Positions 22,389 to 34,236 of a stretch of 64,000 nucleotides of DNA are shown one piece after another. This DNA comes from Ceriagrion tenellum (Eukaryota > Arthropoda > Insecta > Odonata > Coenagrionidae). The translations under genes were made by a program, and so were the position numbers. The stretch spans positions 1 through 64,000 of the forward strand of contig CAUJGU010000423.1 in assembly GCA_963169105.1 (NCBI GenBank). The letters run 5' to 3'. The notes beneath the pieces were generated by a model that did not search any database, was not told the DNA's origin, and saw nothing but the letters and a program-made list of their open reading frames with translations. How positions within the stretch are numbered: the first letter of the stretch is position 1; each line of letters starts with the position of its first letter.

Positions 22389-23027
22389 TGGAGGTGCTCT
22401 TCGAACTAATGATCAAAGATTCTGTGGATGAATATTTTCAATGTTTAAAACATCTTACAAAAATAACCGTGAAGACCGCGAGCGAGATAACGTTGCTCCA
22501 CCAAGTGGTACTATTGGTTAAGCGAAATTAGGTACGCGAGACTCTTGAAACGGGCAGCGAGATTTCAAGTAGAGACAAGGATGGTAAAAGTTTACTTCAA
22601 ATTCCTAAAGCAATGGTCTCCATGGGAAGGATTACGTATATGTTACCGACATCTATCGGTGTCACTAAGCCGGTCCAAGCGATATTGGTCGGTCAGAGCG
22701 ATTCCGTGGACCGGGGTGGTCGATTTTGAAAGACTTAGTAAGGATTGGCGACAACTTTTTTCAGGATTTCCGCACTTCGCAGACTGAACTATGGGTAATG
22801 AACAATGGAGACGTGTCTGGCGTCTCTTGGAATTTGGTGTTGTGATTACCTGTGATCAGCCTGCCTGGAGGTGCTCTTCGAACTAATGATCAAAGATTCT
22901 GTGGATGAATATTTTCAATGTTTAAAACATCTTACAAAAATAACCGTGAAGACCTGAACTATGGGTAATGAACAATGGAGACGTGTCTGGCGTCTCTTGG
23001 AATTTGGTGTTTTGATTACCTGTGATC
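22389..23027. repeat. Local duplication A-X-C-A'-C'
   Basis: Block A (22389-22477, CTGGAGGTGCTCTTCGAAC...) is repeated at 22863-22952. Block C (22784-22862, CTGAACTATGGGTAATGAAC...) is repeated at 22953-23027. The second copy lacks the 306-bp middle block X (22478-22783). The layout is a 474-bp tandem duplication followed by deletion of X in one copy, or insertion of X in the other. GAC at both junctions is a possible microhomology. X contains an 80-codon frame of unknown type. Confidence 0.85.
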
Positions 23028-23889
23028 ATCGTTTGGTTGGCGAAGTGTTCAACCGATGGTGATTCAAAAATTAAATTAATTATTTACTACTGAATATCTA
23101 TTTCCGTAAACTGGTATGTGGTGATAAAACATGCGCTGTAAAAATGATCGCGTATTATGTTTACTGTAATAATTACTCATCAAAGCAAGTATGTATGTAC
23201 TTATTGATGAAAATAAACGGTTGGTGATTGCTTACACGGGCAAAAACCTTCTCTGTGGAGAGATAAACGTGACGACGATACTGTATTCCTCAACCTGGAA
23301 TGACCAATTTACTCGCAAGGTTTCTCCTGTAATACCTTGTGTTTTGAAAGTCTCATAAACTGGCGATGATTAGTTTTGAACCAGTCATGAAGTGTGATGA
23401 TTTCTTATCCGTGTCTTAGAACATAGGGTGAGTGAAAACGCATAAAATATACTGATAACTGTAATGTCATTATTTATTTTACGATGATGCTCGTCATGGA
23501 TTCGAAATCCATTTTAAAAATGCCAGTGTTCTTATATCAACAATTTTTTTTCGGACTTGCATGAGGATCTGTGTTTTGATTGAATCCTGATTGGAATCTA
23601 CCTAATATTAGAAAAATATCTCATGTATGTGCCTGGGATCCCGTAAAAATATGGATTGAAAGCATAAGCTCAGCCTTTCCAGCGATTTAAGTTTAAATGT
23701 TGTTTTCACCTTGTTGTTAGCTTCAAGCAATAAGTGGCATTATTTCAGTGTAAATCTTTTACTGAGAACGTGTCCCATAAGTAAATTAAATTCAGGCAAC
23801 TTAACTATCTTCCTAATAAAGTTTAAATGCCTCATTCTCCGCTCCTTCATAAAGCGGCCGAATTAGAGGCGATGGAATGCGTTTTGGCG
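23028..23889. other. No recognised feature
   Basis: No gene, RNA or repeat family recognised in this stretch. Confidence 0.4.
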
Positions 23890-24464
23890 TTGCAATGATC
23901 CTCTGCAATGATTATATAAAACTCTTCATGTTCCCCGCATTGAACGGTAAAACCTCTCCTCTCTCTCCCCATGTCAATTGAGAAAAAAGGTTCCGGGTTT
24001 GAGTTCTTACTGCCTGATTACTAAGATGTCGAGATTGCAAGCAGCCTAGGAGAAAAGGGATGCGGTTGCCCTTATAAAGCCTGCCCTAGACCAATACTAC
24101 AGTGGACAAGGGGAATTTAAAAAAGGCAAAGTGTATTTTGAGGGGTTATATTCCAAAATGATAACGTTGTGACGTCTTATATTGGAGACGAAAATTGGAT
24201 AAAAATTTAGAACTTCCTCCACACAATGCACGCATACACTCAATGAGATACAGTAGTTCTTATTTAAGAATCGAATTCACCTTCTCAAATCTCTATCCTG
24301 CGGATCAAAGTTTGATGAAAGTGGAGCTAATGAAACATTTCGAATCATTTCATGTTAAAATGAATGGTTTGAAGTCAATCATACCAATAAACAATAAGGG
24401 TCGAAATATATGTAATGACAAACCTTCGCTAGAACCTTAGATGCAATTCGGTTTAAATGAAGGT

Positions 24465-24525
24465 GGCTTATTGGCGTAAGAGGCTAACATACCGACATTT
24501 GGGGGATCGGGTTCCAATCACATTA
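24465..24525 (+). repeat. tRNA-like (SINE-like) B-box segment
   Basis: GGTGGCTTATTGGCGTAAGA, then AGGCTAACATACCGAC, then GGGATCGGGTTCCAATCAC resembles a degenerate tRNA body. There is an A-box-like TGGCGTAAGAGG and a B-box-like GGTTCCAATC. The paralogous position 46455-46513 has GGGATCGAGTTCGAATAAC. No intact cloverleaf is supported, so I call it a tRNA-derived fragment only. Confidence 0.4.
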
Positions 24526-26699
24526 AAGGCTAATGATGTTCTCATGGCAAATTTCATTCCTTGATGAATTTAATAATAAATTTAAAGAGAAATAACTGTG
24601 ACGTAGTTTGGTTTGAGTTATTATAGATTAAATAAATTACTTGAATCATTCTGTACTTGATGAAATATTGCACTTTTGGTTGAAATTTCGGCAATAAACC
24701 CATTTTAATATTTTTTTGACATTATATATGTTAATTTCCATTTGTAATTTTACTAATATCGATCATATTTATCGTACAACCTTTAATTTAACAGAAAATA
24801 AAAATAATGAAATGTTAAGTTTATGAACTTTTGTATTTTAAATTCAAACAAATCCTTCCCGATAATTCATTCAGACGAAAATACATGAAAGTATTACAAA
24901 TAAAGCAATAAAGCACTTTTATCAACAATTTTAAATTTAAAAGACATTTAAACTTTGATTTGACTAAAAAAGAAAAATAAACATCATATTCTGGAAAAAA
25001 CATAAATCACTAAATACAAGGGCATTGAAATTACAGTGATTTTACAATATATTTTTTATTTTGTTAAATTCATATGAATCCTAGAATCATGTTTCATCTG
25101 TATTGTTTTGAAGTCATTTACTACTATTTCACAACAACACAAATATGAATTATTAATGCCAAAATTGTTCATTTATTTAATACATTTTGACATTTAAACA
25201 AAGTAAAAGATTAATTATAACAGTATACACCAACAAAAAATATCAATTTCTGTGTTTCATTATTTTTTACGGTTAAAGCCAATTAAGGGGAAAACAATGA
25301 ATTGATTTATATATTAATTTTCTTTCAAAATGTTTATTTTAACATTGGAAAGTATGAGAAATGAGCAGAACTTAAAATTCTAAGAGTTTTGATTTGGAAG
25401 CAGAGAACTTCAAGCCAATAATTACTTTATGACTATATATGACATCTGGTTGGTGGCTTGCTTATTTTTGTTGTTTCAAAAGAGATTTGAGCGTCTTCTT
25501 GTCAAATTTATTGTCGCCGATTCCACCAAGCCAGTTATTTTGCCACCATGTCACAAGATATATAGTTATCTTCGGGGATTATCCAGCATCTTCTAAGTGT
25601 GGAAGAGAAAAAATAAGTTTATTATCCCGGAAAAGAATATTTTATATTTTAAATACAACCTTCTTATTGAAATTTAAAGGCTTAACATTACTGCAGACGC
25701 ACATCTTCATTCTTAAAAGTACTGACAAGCAGTAGATTTTCTTATTTGCCCACTTTTTAAAAATACAGTAGAAAATTGTCATGTGAATTAAATACTCATG
25801 AGTTCTCCACTCTTGATAGTAAATATTTAACTTTAAGTTAATGAGCAATACTGAGTTACCTTAAGTAAACTGAACAATTCAAAATGCTTTATATTGCTGA
25901 GGCTTTTGTTGAACAGAAGAATCCCACGATTTATAACAACGATAAAATAAAATTTCGTTTCTTTAATATCTCCACGAATTTTAGTAAAATTTTACCAGAA
26001 AAAAATTGGTCTTTTTGTTACATTCCAAAAGTAGTTAGAATAATCAAACTTTTCCATGAAAAATAACTAATATAATTAAATAACATGCGAAAGCTTTGAA
26101 GTCGGATCAATGTGTTTTTCCAATCTTCAACAAAAATGATTTTTCCACCCAATCTACAATTTAATAGAAATGACGTTACTTAAAATCTAGTTGAACAACT
26201 ACTGGAAACATCAATTTACACCGAAAAGTCCCAAGAAACTTAAAAAAATATAAGTATAAAATTTTCAAAGTATTTCATGGTTTTTAATAATTGCAATATA
26301 AATTGATTAATTCATACGTGAACTGTCATTTATTGTAACATTTTAATAATTATCCGGAAGTGCTCATTTGTTATGACCAGTTATTCTCTTTAAATATTCT
26401 TCAAGTTGATAAAAGATTACATTTCCCATGAATGTCAAATTCATGGATAAAAGTGCTTGCAATTTAAATTTTTAAAATTAAAATAAATAACAATTCAAAC
26501 GCTTCACGCGATTAATTCAAATGTGTTAATATATTTGAATGTACTGCCAAACTTCATCGTGATGTACGTGTTACCAACAACCTCGTCCTATGAAATGGTT
26601 TTCGACAATTATCGTTCGAAATTTGCTCTCTTTCGAAGTATTTCTGTGCAATCATTCTTGAATGGACGATTAATTGGAGTGAAATTATAACGAACCTTC

Positions 26700-27653
26700 T
26701 CTTTTTAACGAACCTTTGTGCCATTGATGAGTGACGCCACAACGTGTCCATCGTAGTATTCGAGGAGTGACGGGAGTTATTCACTTAATCTCGACCTTCC
26801 GTCTTCGGATCCATAATAGGCGATCATCATTGGAACGGCCGATGCCAAATATATCTCCTTGCCCTGTCGACTCTCATTATCAATCAGTGCAACATGTGTG
26901 ATCCACCAATCCATTTCCACTTCCTCTCCGCCTCCTCGAGGATTCCCTTGAGTATCTCTCCGTCGCCCGAATACGGAAGTCCTTTGTTTTTTAATACAAA
27001 ATACACCAACAACTGCTACAAAGCAGAGGCGAGAAGTGCGATAGCGTCTATGTCACTTGACCAACTCCCACCCACGTACGCCTTTCGCTCTTCAAAGTCG
27101 GCGAATGACCAAAAGTCACTTACATTCCGTTCTCTCCCGTCGTGGTCTCTCAATCTTGGATATATTCCTCCGATTCCATTAGATTCAAAATCCACTAAAA
27201 CTTGGACGGTCGATTGAAATTGAAGGAAATTCAGAATGGACGCCGTAATGCGATCCTCGTCGTACAGCATTCCGCATCTTCTCTTCATGGTCGAAATGTT
27301 CTCTCCGTTCATTGGCTTCACTTCCGTCTTCTGCATCATCGCCTCGATGCATTGCTCTTTAAAATCCGTTGCACTAGGTGCAGCTGGTATCGGTATTTCT
27401 GATACAATCGGCGTATCGATTTATTTTATGTTTTGCACTTCCCCAGTAGTCTTGTGAATTTCTGATTCAAGTTGTTTCGGAATTTCCATTCCCTCTTTCC
27501 TCTGCTTTTCAATGGATTCCTTTATAGAAGCGACTTCTTTGGTCATCAACGATTTGGCTTCATCAAATTTTTTATTGAATTTCAATATTGGTCGTAATGG
27601 AGAATACCTTTTTACTTTTGCAAGCCACTTCAGTAAGAGACTGCCTCAATGAA
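26700..27653 (-). pseudogene. Third copy of the ankyrin/coiled-coil gene family, decayed
   Basis: The minus strand shows LRQSLTEVACKSKKVFSI near 27650, then MNGENISTMKRRCGMLYDED, LRDHDGRERNVSDFWSFADF and EERKAYVGGSWSSD. Each is clearly paralogous to the protein encoded at 50391-51803. Frameshifts and stops interrupt it at several places. Homology to the intact copy stops at the DLRQSL position, next to an inserted LINE tail at about 27660. Confidence 0.85.
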
Positions 27654-27679
27654 GTCAAACCCGTATTTAAATGTGGAAT

Positions 27680-28020
27680 GTGGTTTTGGAGAGGATTAAA
27701 AGAACTAGGTGAACAGACAGGAAAACTAATGAGCAAGTACTAAATGAAGTCCATACAGAAAGAGAACTATTGGAAACAATTGAAACGAGAGAAGCAAAGC
27801 TCAGCGGACACTTACATAGGCACGACAACTTAATACTTAATATTATGGAAGGAAAAATTCTAGGCAAAAGACAGAGAGGACGACCGAGAACTTCGTACCT
27901 TAAAGTATTGGCGATGGAAATGGGATGCACCTCGTATATACAATGAAATGACGAGGAAGGCTGAAAAAAGAGATTGTCGGAAGTCGTGGCTGCAACAAGA
28001 AGGATAACCTTTAGAAGAGA
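27680..28020 (+). pseudogene. LINE 3' coding end
   Basis: Plus-strand translation reads VLNEVHTERELLETIETRE, AKLSGHLHRHDNLI, IMEGKILGKRQRGRPRTSYL. This is the C-terminal signature found at the end of many RTE/Jockey-type insect LINE open frames (GH-x2-RHD and EGK-x2-GK-x-GRGRPR). Only about 110 codons remain, interrupted by frame breaks. It lies directly against the truncated ankyrin-family pseudogene. A 181-codon minus-strand frame over the same bases is a shadow. Confidence 0.8.
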
Positions 28021-29930
28021 AAAATGACTCATGCACAGTGATGGGACAACTGGCTTTCCCCTGGTAACTGGTATAGGAACTGGAATAGGAAAAATGGCGA
28101 CGCGAATACGCAAATTAAGCAGAAGTATTAAACAAAAATCAAACAAAGAGACCACTGCACCAAATCTTATTCCACGCACAATTAAAAGTGCGTACATTTT
28201 AACACAAATCATTTCTTACTGATATGATTCTGATAGACGTGATTGAGCCAATCGTAAACGATCTGCTTCGTTGCTTGCTGGTCGTTCCTCGCTTGTTTGA
28301 GAAGCTCTCATGCCAAACCTCATTTGTTGGAGCGATTCACAATTCACCGAGTGTACAATGGTTTTAATAATTCAGAAACCTTGGCGGGCATGTGCGCAAC
28401 AATTCATCAAAGTTTTATCGTAATTTGATTAATGGTATTGGAACACACAGCAGTTAAACAAAAAATATTTTTAGTAACAAGATAAGACCTGCGATGAACC
28501 TCTAAGAGACTTCAACCCAATGAAGCCATCTTCCGCGAAATATCGTTATATGAAGTATAGTTATTTGCATAAGTAAACCTGAAAACCGAAATCTTAAAAT
28601 GAAATCTCCACGGTAGCCTTGTCTTTAATTTAATTCCAAGATCTTGTTGGGTTAACTTCATGAAAGTTTTCTGGAACCAACCCTTATCCATTTATTACCA
28701 CGGTGAATTCGTTGTGAAACCAGGCCTTGATACATTATATTTGATATATCATCACAGCTATCCCTGATTTCTACAAGATAAATTGCCATATGAATCAGAT
28801 TTCATTGTTATGGCGTGAGTAACTTTGAGTCCGTTAGATTTTTATACGTGTAGATGACACAACATGGGCATGAATTGGATCCTGATGCACTCAATTTCAA
28901 AATCACCGCATGTTTAGATGGATATAAGTATGGAAATACTAGTCTGCGAGAAACTTATTGTCGTTATGAGGATTTTGCCAAAGAGAGGAGTTAGGTTCCA
29001 GTCTCAGCTGCAGCAGATTTCTTCCGTGACCCCCTACCTCTTTCTAAGTTCCCCCTGAGTTAATTGATCGCTTTTGTTTAACTTCACTTGTGTGTCAGGA
29101 TCCTGTGTGTCAGGATCTTGTGTGTCAGGATCAAATTTTGTAATCAATTTTTATCTACCTTTCTGACTAGCTAGAGATATGACATTTTGTACATGGGTTC
29201 ATTCCGATGACAATACACTATTCAGTCATAAAAAATCGAAAATAAAATGAATATTAAATAAATACGTTTTAAAAAAATAGCTTTTTATCCTGTAGTGTAT
29301 GCACTATTTTAAACTTGTGTGCCAACCCGACGGAGTAAATTAGCTACTTAGCGTCCCATCGAAGACAGTTTTTTCAACCCCTAGAAATTAGTGTATTTGA
29401 TTAAATTTAGTGCATTTTTTTGTTAACCAAAAGCGATTATAAAATATATTTCTTTACATTTTACATAATTACGCTTCAAAAGTTAATCTCACTTCGTTTT
29501 TAAGTAAGTATGTGGTAAGTTGCAGAGAGAAAGGAAATAACTGAATAATGTAATGGAGAACTCTGGATCTCGAATATCTCCGCGTTGACCATTTAGGATG
29601 AAGTTTCTATTTCACACTGTTGTGAATAAAAATTTACCAAAATCGTGGAGTGATGCGAATATCACTTTTTTAATACGAGGTTTTTCATTAACTTATGTTT
29701 TAGCTTACCAAAGGTGATTTAAAGGATATCATTGATTACAATGGCGTTCAGCATAACACCTACGATGCGAAGAGATTATGCTTGGAAGGGTAAAAAAAAA
29801 TAATCGCTTACTTTATTTCCTGGATAATTGTTTTGCGGAATACAACTTTAAGCGTGAATCGCCGAAGTGAAAAGGAACTTGGTCATGAGTTAATGTTTCT
29901 TAATCAAACTTAAATGAGCGTTTAAACCGT
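28021..29930. other. No gene; one short tandem repeat
   Basis: No coding or RNA feature recognised. At 29091-29131 a 15-bp unit, TGTGTCAGGATCYTG, occurs about three times. Confidence 0.45.
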
Positions 29931-29934
29931 TTGG

Positions 29935-30600
29935 CTAAGAATGAAATAACGTTTCTTCCCAATTTCGTATATCCAGTAGGCGACGAGGTCAAATAGTGAC
30001 CTAAGAAGGATTTCTTAAATGGACCATGTCCTTTGCTCTTTTTAACTATAATTGACCAATAATGAAAGGGCGAGTGGAAGCACGGTCGGGCCAGCTACCA
30101 ACCTTACTGTGTAGATGTTGGAGACGTTGATAAGAATTGGATTGGTGAAGCGCCGTCATTGCAAGCGAATGTCATGTCATGGGCCGCAGATGAAGCGTTC
30201 GTTCTTTCTCCACGAACCGTGATCTGAGGTTCTATTTCTTTCGGTATCATTCTCCATGACCTCCTCATAAATATTCCATCGGTCCATAAAATATCGCCGT
30301 TTAGAACCAGAAACCTGGTATACTCCAAGATGATCAAGATAAGGAAAATGGTCGGATCATGACCAATTTGTCAACATGCGATTAGTAATTGGAACGAAAT
30401 AATATTTCTTCTGAAGTTCACATATCCAGCAGGTGACGGGAATGAAATCACAAACAGTGACCTGTGAAGGATTTTTTTAACTGGTGTGAGTCTTTTACTC
30501 ATTTTATCTGTGATTAAGTGATAAAGAAACGGTGATTGGAATCGGGCCCCCTATCTTCTTAACGGCGTAGATGTTAGAAACAACGACCATACCAGTTGCA
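29935..30600. repeat. Diverged tandem duplication of about 440 bp
   Basis: The block beginning GAATGAAATAACGTTTCTTC at about 29940 is repeated in diverged form from about 30388 (GAACGAAATAATATTTCTTC). Shared features are CATATCCAGCAGGTGACG-like, AGTGACCT-TGAAGGAT-like and GTAGATGTTGGAGACG / GTAGATGTTAGAAACA. No protein recognised. Confidence 0.6.
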
Positions 30601-30795
30601 CATCCTGATAAGCCGCAGATTTACAAAGCTTAAGTGTCATAAAAATGCAGAACTTGCTTTTCATAACTCTTCTAAACATGTTGTCTCGTAGTTTCCCGCG
30701 ACGTTTTGAATGCGATGATTTCTCCATCTTTCGGGTATTCGCCGCGTTGCTTGTCATGATTGACGACAGTTTCGCCCGGATTCCACCAGGCGTCT

Positions 30796-31377
30796 TCAGG
30801 TCGAAGTGCCGCTGTCAGCGTTTTGGCCGTGCTTATATAGCTCCTCGAGCTCCCGCGCTGTGCTGTGATTGGTCGGTTTTGGGAAAAGTCTCTTCCATGT
30901 GTTTGTCAGGTGGTATCCATCGTCCCTATTGAAATTTCCAGGCGTTTTTGCAATTTCAATTGATTCTCTTATCAGCCTGGGATAATATCTTTTTTCTTTT
31001 GCAATTATCCTAGCTTTGTCGAAAAGAATATCGTGTCCGGGTTCACTCCAAGCATGCTCGGCGACTGCTGACTGGCTAAATTTCTTATTGAGGGTCGCCC
31101 TCTTGTGCTCCTGCAGGCGGATCTTCATGGACCTGCATGTCTCGCCGATATATGATTTCCCGCATGAGCAAGGGATGCGGTATATCCCTTCATGGAGATT
31201 CGGCGGTATCTTGTCCTTTGGCCTTGGAATGATTTGGCTTATTTTGGATACGCAGTTGAATCTCGTGACAATATCCTTCTTCTTCAGGACTCTGGAGATC
31301 TTCTCGCTTGTGCCGGCGATGTATGGTATGATGGCATGAGATGCGGACTTCTCGGGTTGTCGTTCCTCCTGGTCTAG
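30796..31377 (-). pseudogene. Penelope-like GIY-YIG endonuclease, inverted partial copy
   Basis: The minus-strand translation repeats the C-terminal part of the 31437-32384 product: GETCRSMKIRLQEHKRATLN, ARIIAKEKRYYPRLIRES and FNRDDGYHLTNTWKRLFPKP. It lacks its reverse-transcriptase part and is an arm of the inverted repeat, not a separate gene. Confidence 0.85.
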
Positions 31378-31418
31378 CGTCTGGCGTTTAGCGTGGCGGT
31401 CTAGCGTTTGTAATTTGG

Positions 31419-32384
31419 CCCCATGGACCTGAGGAATTGCAGATCTTCTTGGAGCACCTCAACTCACAGCATCCAGCGATACAATTCACGATGGAGACGG
31501 AGAGAAACAACCAAATCCCGTTTTTGGACGTGATGGTGAAGAAGAGGATCGATGGGAGTCTCGGCCATGCAGTACACAGGAAGGCCACGCATACTGACCG
31601 CTACCTAAACGCCGAGTCACACCATCATCCATCTCAGAAGGCTTCACTGATGGCGACTCTCCTGCATCGCGCTTACAAACTATCGGATGCAGAATCTTTG
31701 ACAAAGGAAAAGGAACACCTCGTGACATCCCTGAAGATGAATGGGTACAAGAAAGAAATGGTCCTCAAAAGGGCCGCCATTATAGAAAAACGCCACCAGA
31801 CGCTAGACCAGGAGGAACGACAACCCGAGAAGTCCGCATCTCATGCCATCATACCATACATCGCCGGCACAAGCGAGAAGATCTCCAGAGTCCTGAAGAA
31901 GAAGGATATTGTCACGAGATTCAACTGCGTATCCAAAATAAGCCAAATCATTCCAAGGCCAAAGGACAAGATACCGCCGAATCTCCATGAAGGGATATAC
32001 CGCATCCCTTGCTCATGCGGGAAATCATATATCGGCGAGACATGCAGGTCCATGAAGATCCGCCTGCAGGAGCACAAGAGGGCGACCCTCAATAAGAAAT
32101 TTAGCCAGTCAGCAGTCGCCGAGCATGCTTGGAGTGAACCCGGACACGATATTCTTTTCGACAAAGCTAGGATAATTGCAAAAGAAAAAAGATATTATCC
32201 CAGGCTGATAAGAGAATCAATTGAAATTGCAAAAACGCCTGGAAATTTCAATAGGGACGATGGATACCACCTGACAAACACATGGAAGAGACTTTTCCCA
32301 AAACCGACCAATCACAGCACAGCGCGGGAGCTCGAGGAGCTATATAAGCACGGCCAAAACGCTGACAGCGGCACTTCGACCTGA
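31419..32384 (+). CDS. Penelope-like element ORF, 5'-truncated (RT tail plus GIY-YIG)
   Basis: One clean frame of about 315 codons from the ATG at 31437 (open slightly upstream, GPHGPEELQ) to the stop at 32384. The first part (FLEHLNSQHPAIQFTMETER, FLDVMVKKRIDG, THTDRYLNAESHHHPSQKA) matches the end of Penelope-type reverse transcriptases. The last third is the GIY-YIG nuclease: GIYRIPCSCGKSYIGETCRS with downstream Arg (MKIRLQEHKRA) and the conserved HAWSEPGHDI and NRDDGYHLTNTWKRL blocks. The catalytic fingers and palm of the RT are missing, so it is a truncated copy. The lack of stops and the identical arm suggest recent insertion. The family inserts by target-primed reverse transcription. 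Confidence 0.9.
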   Translation, partial: PHGPEELQIFLEHLNSQHPAIQFTMETERNNQIPFLDVMVKKRIDGSLGHAVHRKATHTDRYLNAESHHHPSQKASLMATLLHRAYKLSDAESLTKEKEHLVTSLKMNGYKKEMVLKRAAIIEKRHQTLDQEERQPEKSASHAIIPYIAGTSEKISRVLKKKDIVTRFNCVSKISQIIPRPKDKIPPNLHEGIYRIPCSCGKSYIGETCRSMKIRLQEHKRATLNKKFSQSAVAEHAWSEPGHDILFDKARIIAKEKRYYPRLIRESIEIAKTPGNFNRDDGYHLTNTWKRLFPKPTNHSTARELEELYKHGQNADSGTST

Positions 32385-32899
32385 AGACGCCTGGTGGAAT
32401 CCGGGCGAAACTGTCGTCAATCATGACAAGCAACGCGGCGAATACCCGAAAGATGGAGAAATCATCTCTTCTAAACATGGCGAAAATTTGAAAATAAAAC
32501 GATATCAAAGTAAAAATCATTTGCATAGGGAACTAAGTAGTGATAATTATTTCACGAATGTTTGTGACATTTAGCTTATGATTTAATGGCATTATGTCAA
32601 AAGCTTTCTCGAGTAATGACTTTAAATCGTTTTTTAATGTTTCCAAAGACCAGAGAATTCAAGGGGGAGTGTGGGAATATTTTTCATGAATTATTAAAAA
32701 GGTTCGAAAATACCCCGAAAAGTCCCGATTTTTCGGTCCCACCAAATTCGTATTATCGAGTTGCTACCGTATTGGTGGATTAATATTATTGTAAGACTTG
32801 AATATATTAGTTTAACTCTCATTCATTCTAATAATTTTCAACCTACACCAGCCTGACACTTTCATTCAAGTTTGGTGAGCAGAATTATTACCGTTCGTA

Positions 32900-33070
32900 A
32901 AATTGTCTCTCTTTCTCGGTGTTGATACACCATCAGAATATGGAATCATATCACTGTTAGGTAAGTGAGAGGGAAGGTCATTAACAAACATGATAAACAG
33001 AAGTGGACCTAGTGTAGATCCATGACGTATTCCACAACTGTTTGCAACCGGTTTGGACTTACAGTAAGCC
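32900..33070 (-). pseudogene. LINE reverse-transcriptase fragment
   Basis: The minus strand reads SCGIRHGSTLGPLLFIMFVN followed by DLPSHL and a degenerate catalytic box YSDGVS where YADDTS-type is expected. This is the palm region of a Jockey/CR1-type reverse transcriptase. The catalytic Asp pair is damaged (DD to DG). Confidence 0.75.
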
Positions 33071-34236
33071 TTCGATTTATGCTGGAGATGCGCGTGGAAG
33101 AAGAGCGAGGGAAGTCAAAACAATGTAAAACGGATCCAGATATTCGCGACTATTTTATTCCCTCGATAAATCCTCCCTCGGTTGATTTCAAAGTTTGTTT
33201 TTTGCGTACATCCGGGAAAAAATAGATATTTCAGATGGGACGATTGTGTCATAGTTATAAAAAATTCAAGCATATGCCCAAACGATTTATTTTATAAACA
33301 TTAAACAGGGAAAAATTTTCCGGCGACCCTTGTCAGCGTGGACGGAACAGAAAATCGAAACGACACACATACCAAGGAATTTCTGTGCCTGTGCGAGCGT
33401 CTGCTTTGATGTGGACCATTTGTTTATGGCTATACAGGTATGAATTGTTCTTGGACGAGGAAATTCCATCAATTGTAATGTAATGTAGTTAAAAATTAAG
33501 AATGTTATGGCCAATTTTATCAGACACTTCTACCTGTTCAAACTTCCCCGCGAGCCACCACATGAGCGTAGGCATTGTAGTCATAGGAGCAGAATTTTTA
33601 GATCTTCGACCGGTGTTTTGACCGTGCCTGGCTACTCTCAACCGTTCTTGGTTGCATTAATCTGCCCGGGCATCAGAACGGGTGACTCAACAGATTTTTG
33701 AGAATGGTAGACATTTTTTAGGCTAGAGATATTTGCCAAAAAATGTATTTTTTGGCAAATGTGAGATAATTATATTTAAAACAATATCAAAGTCATTGAT
33801 TTCTAAGTAAAGTCATTCAATGGGATTCGAAAGAATACACCTGAAAATACACCTGCCTCAGAGTAAATCTGAGAAGTTTTAACCTTCATTGCCGAAAAAA
33901 CGTAAGAGAAGGACAAATAAATGAATTGTACTTCCATTGCAATAATAATTCCAACATACGGTCTCTAGGTAACTGTGATATTTCAAAGAAAAACTCGCTT
34001 CTCAGTGGCTTCAGTGAACATCAAAAAGATAGCACACAGAATCGTAGGAAACAACGAATCAGCATGTATCAAGCTAAATGCGATATGCATTTCGTGATAC
34101 CAAATTTCCCTAGCGTGAAGAGCAAACATGCCGAAGTTGAGCATATATTTGAAAACGCAGCTATAGTAATTTACACAGAGAGCTAGTTTGCTGAGCATAT
34201 TCACGATAGCAAAGATTTTCCGACAGGATATTAAAT
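33071..34236. other. No recognised gene; one perfect hairpin
   Basis: No protein family seen. A perfect 13-bp stem occurs at 33731-33760 (ATTTGCCAAAAAA, loop TGTA, TTTTTTGGCAAAT). The motif AAAGTCATTGATTTCTAAGTA following it recurs at about 34940, so a short dispersed repeat is likely. Confidence 0.5.

Larger units (their letters stand above)
23890..27653 (-). repeat. Diverged 3.8-kb duplicated unit, copy 1
   Basis: Colinear with 45972-49800. Shared landmarks in order: TGATCCTCTGCAATGA, CTCTTCATGTT, GATGCGGTTGCCC/GATGCGGTGGCCC, AGGCTAACATACCGACATTT, GGTTGGTGGCTTGCTT, ATTTATTATCCCG-type and the ankyrin/coiled-coil gene remnant at the right end. Many indels and substitutions show the duplication is old. 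It may be a segmental duplication or an unrecognised large mobile unit. Confidence 0.85.
30714..32466. repeat. Large inverted repeat of a Penelope-like element
   Basis: About 672 bp at 30714-31385 is the near-perfect reverse complement of 31792-32466. A spacer of about 406 bp lies between. The predicted 110-residue peptides from the two arms are identical, so the arms are almost unchanged. Penelope-like elements often carry partial copies in inverted or tandem orientation, which explains this layout. Confidence 0.9.

Noticed and set aside
24465..24525. Intact tRNA gene
   Set aside because: A- and B-box-like sequences are present, but I cannot fold acceptor and anticodon stems, and the paralogue at 46455 differs in critical positions.
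27667..28212. 181-codon minus-strand frame
   Set aside because: It is a shadow of the LINE C-terminal coding sequence on the plus strand, which has clear family motifs.
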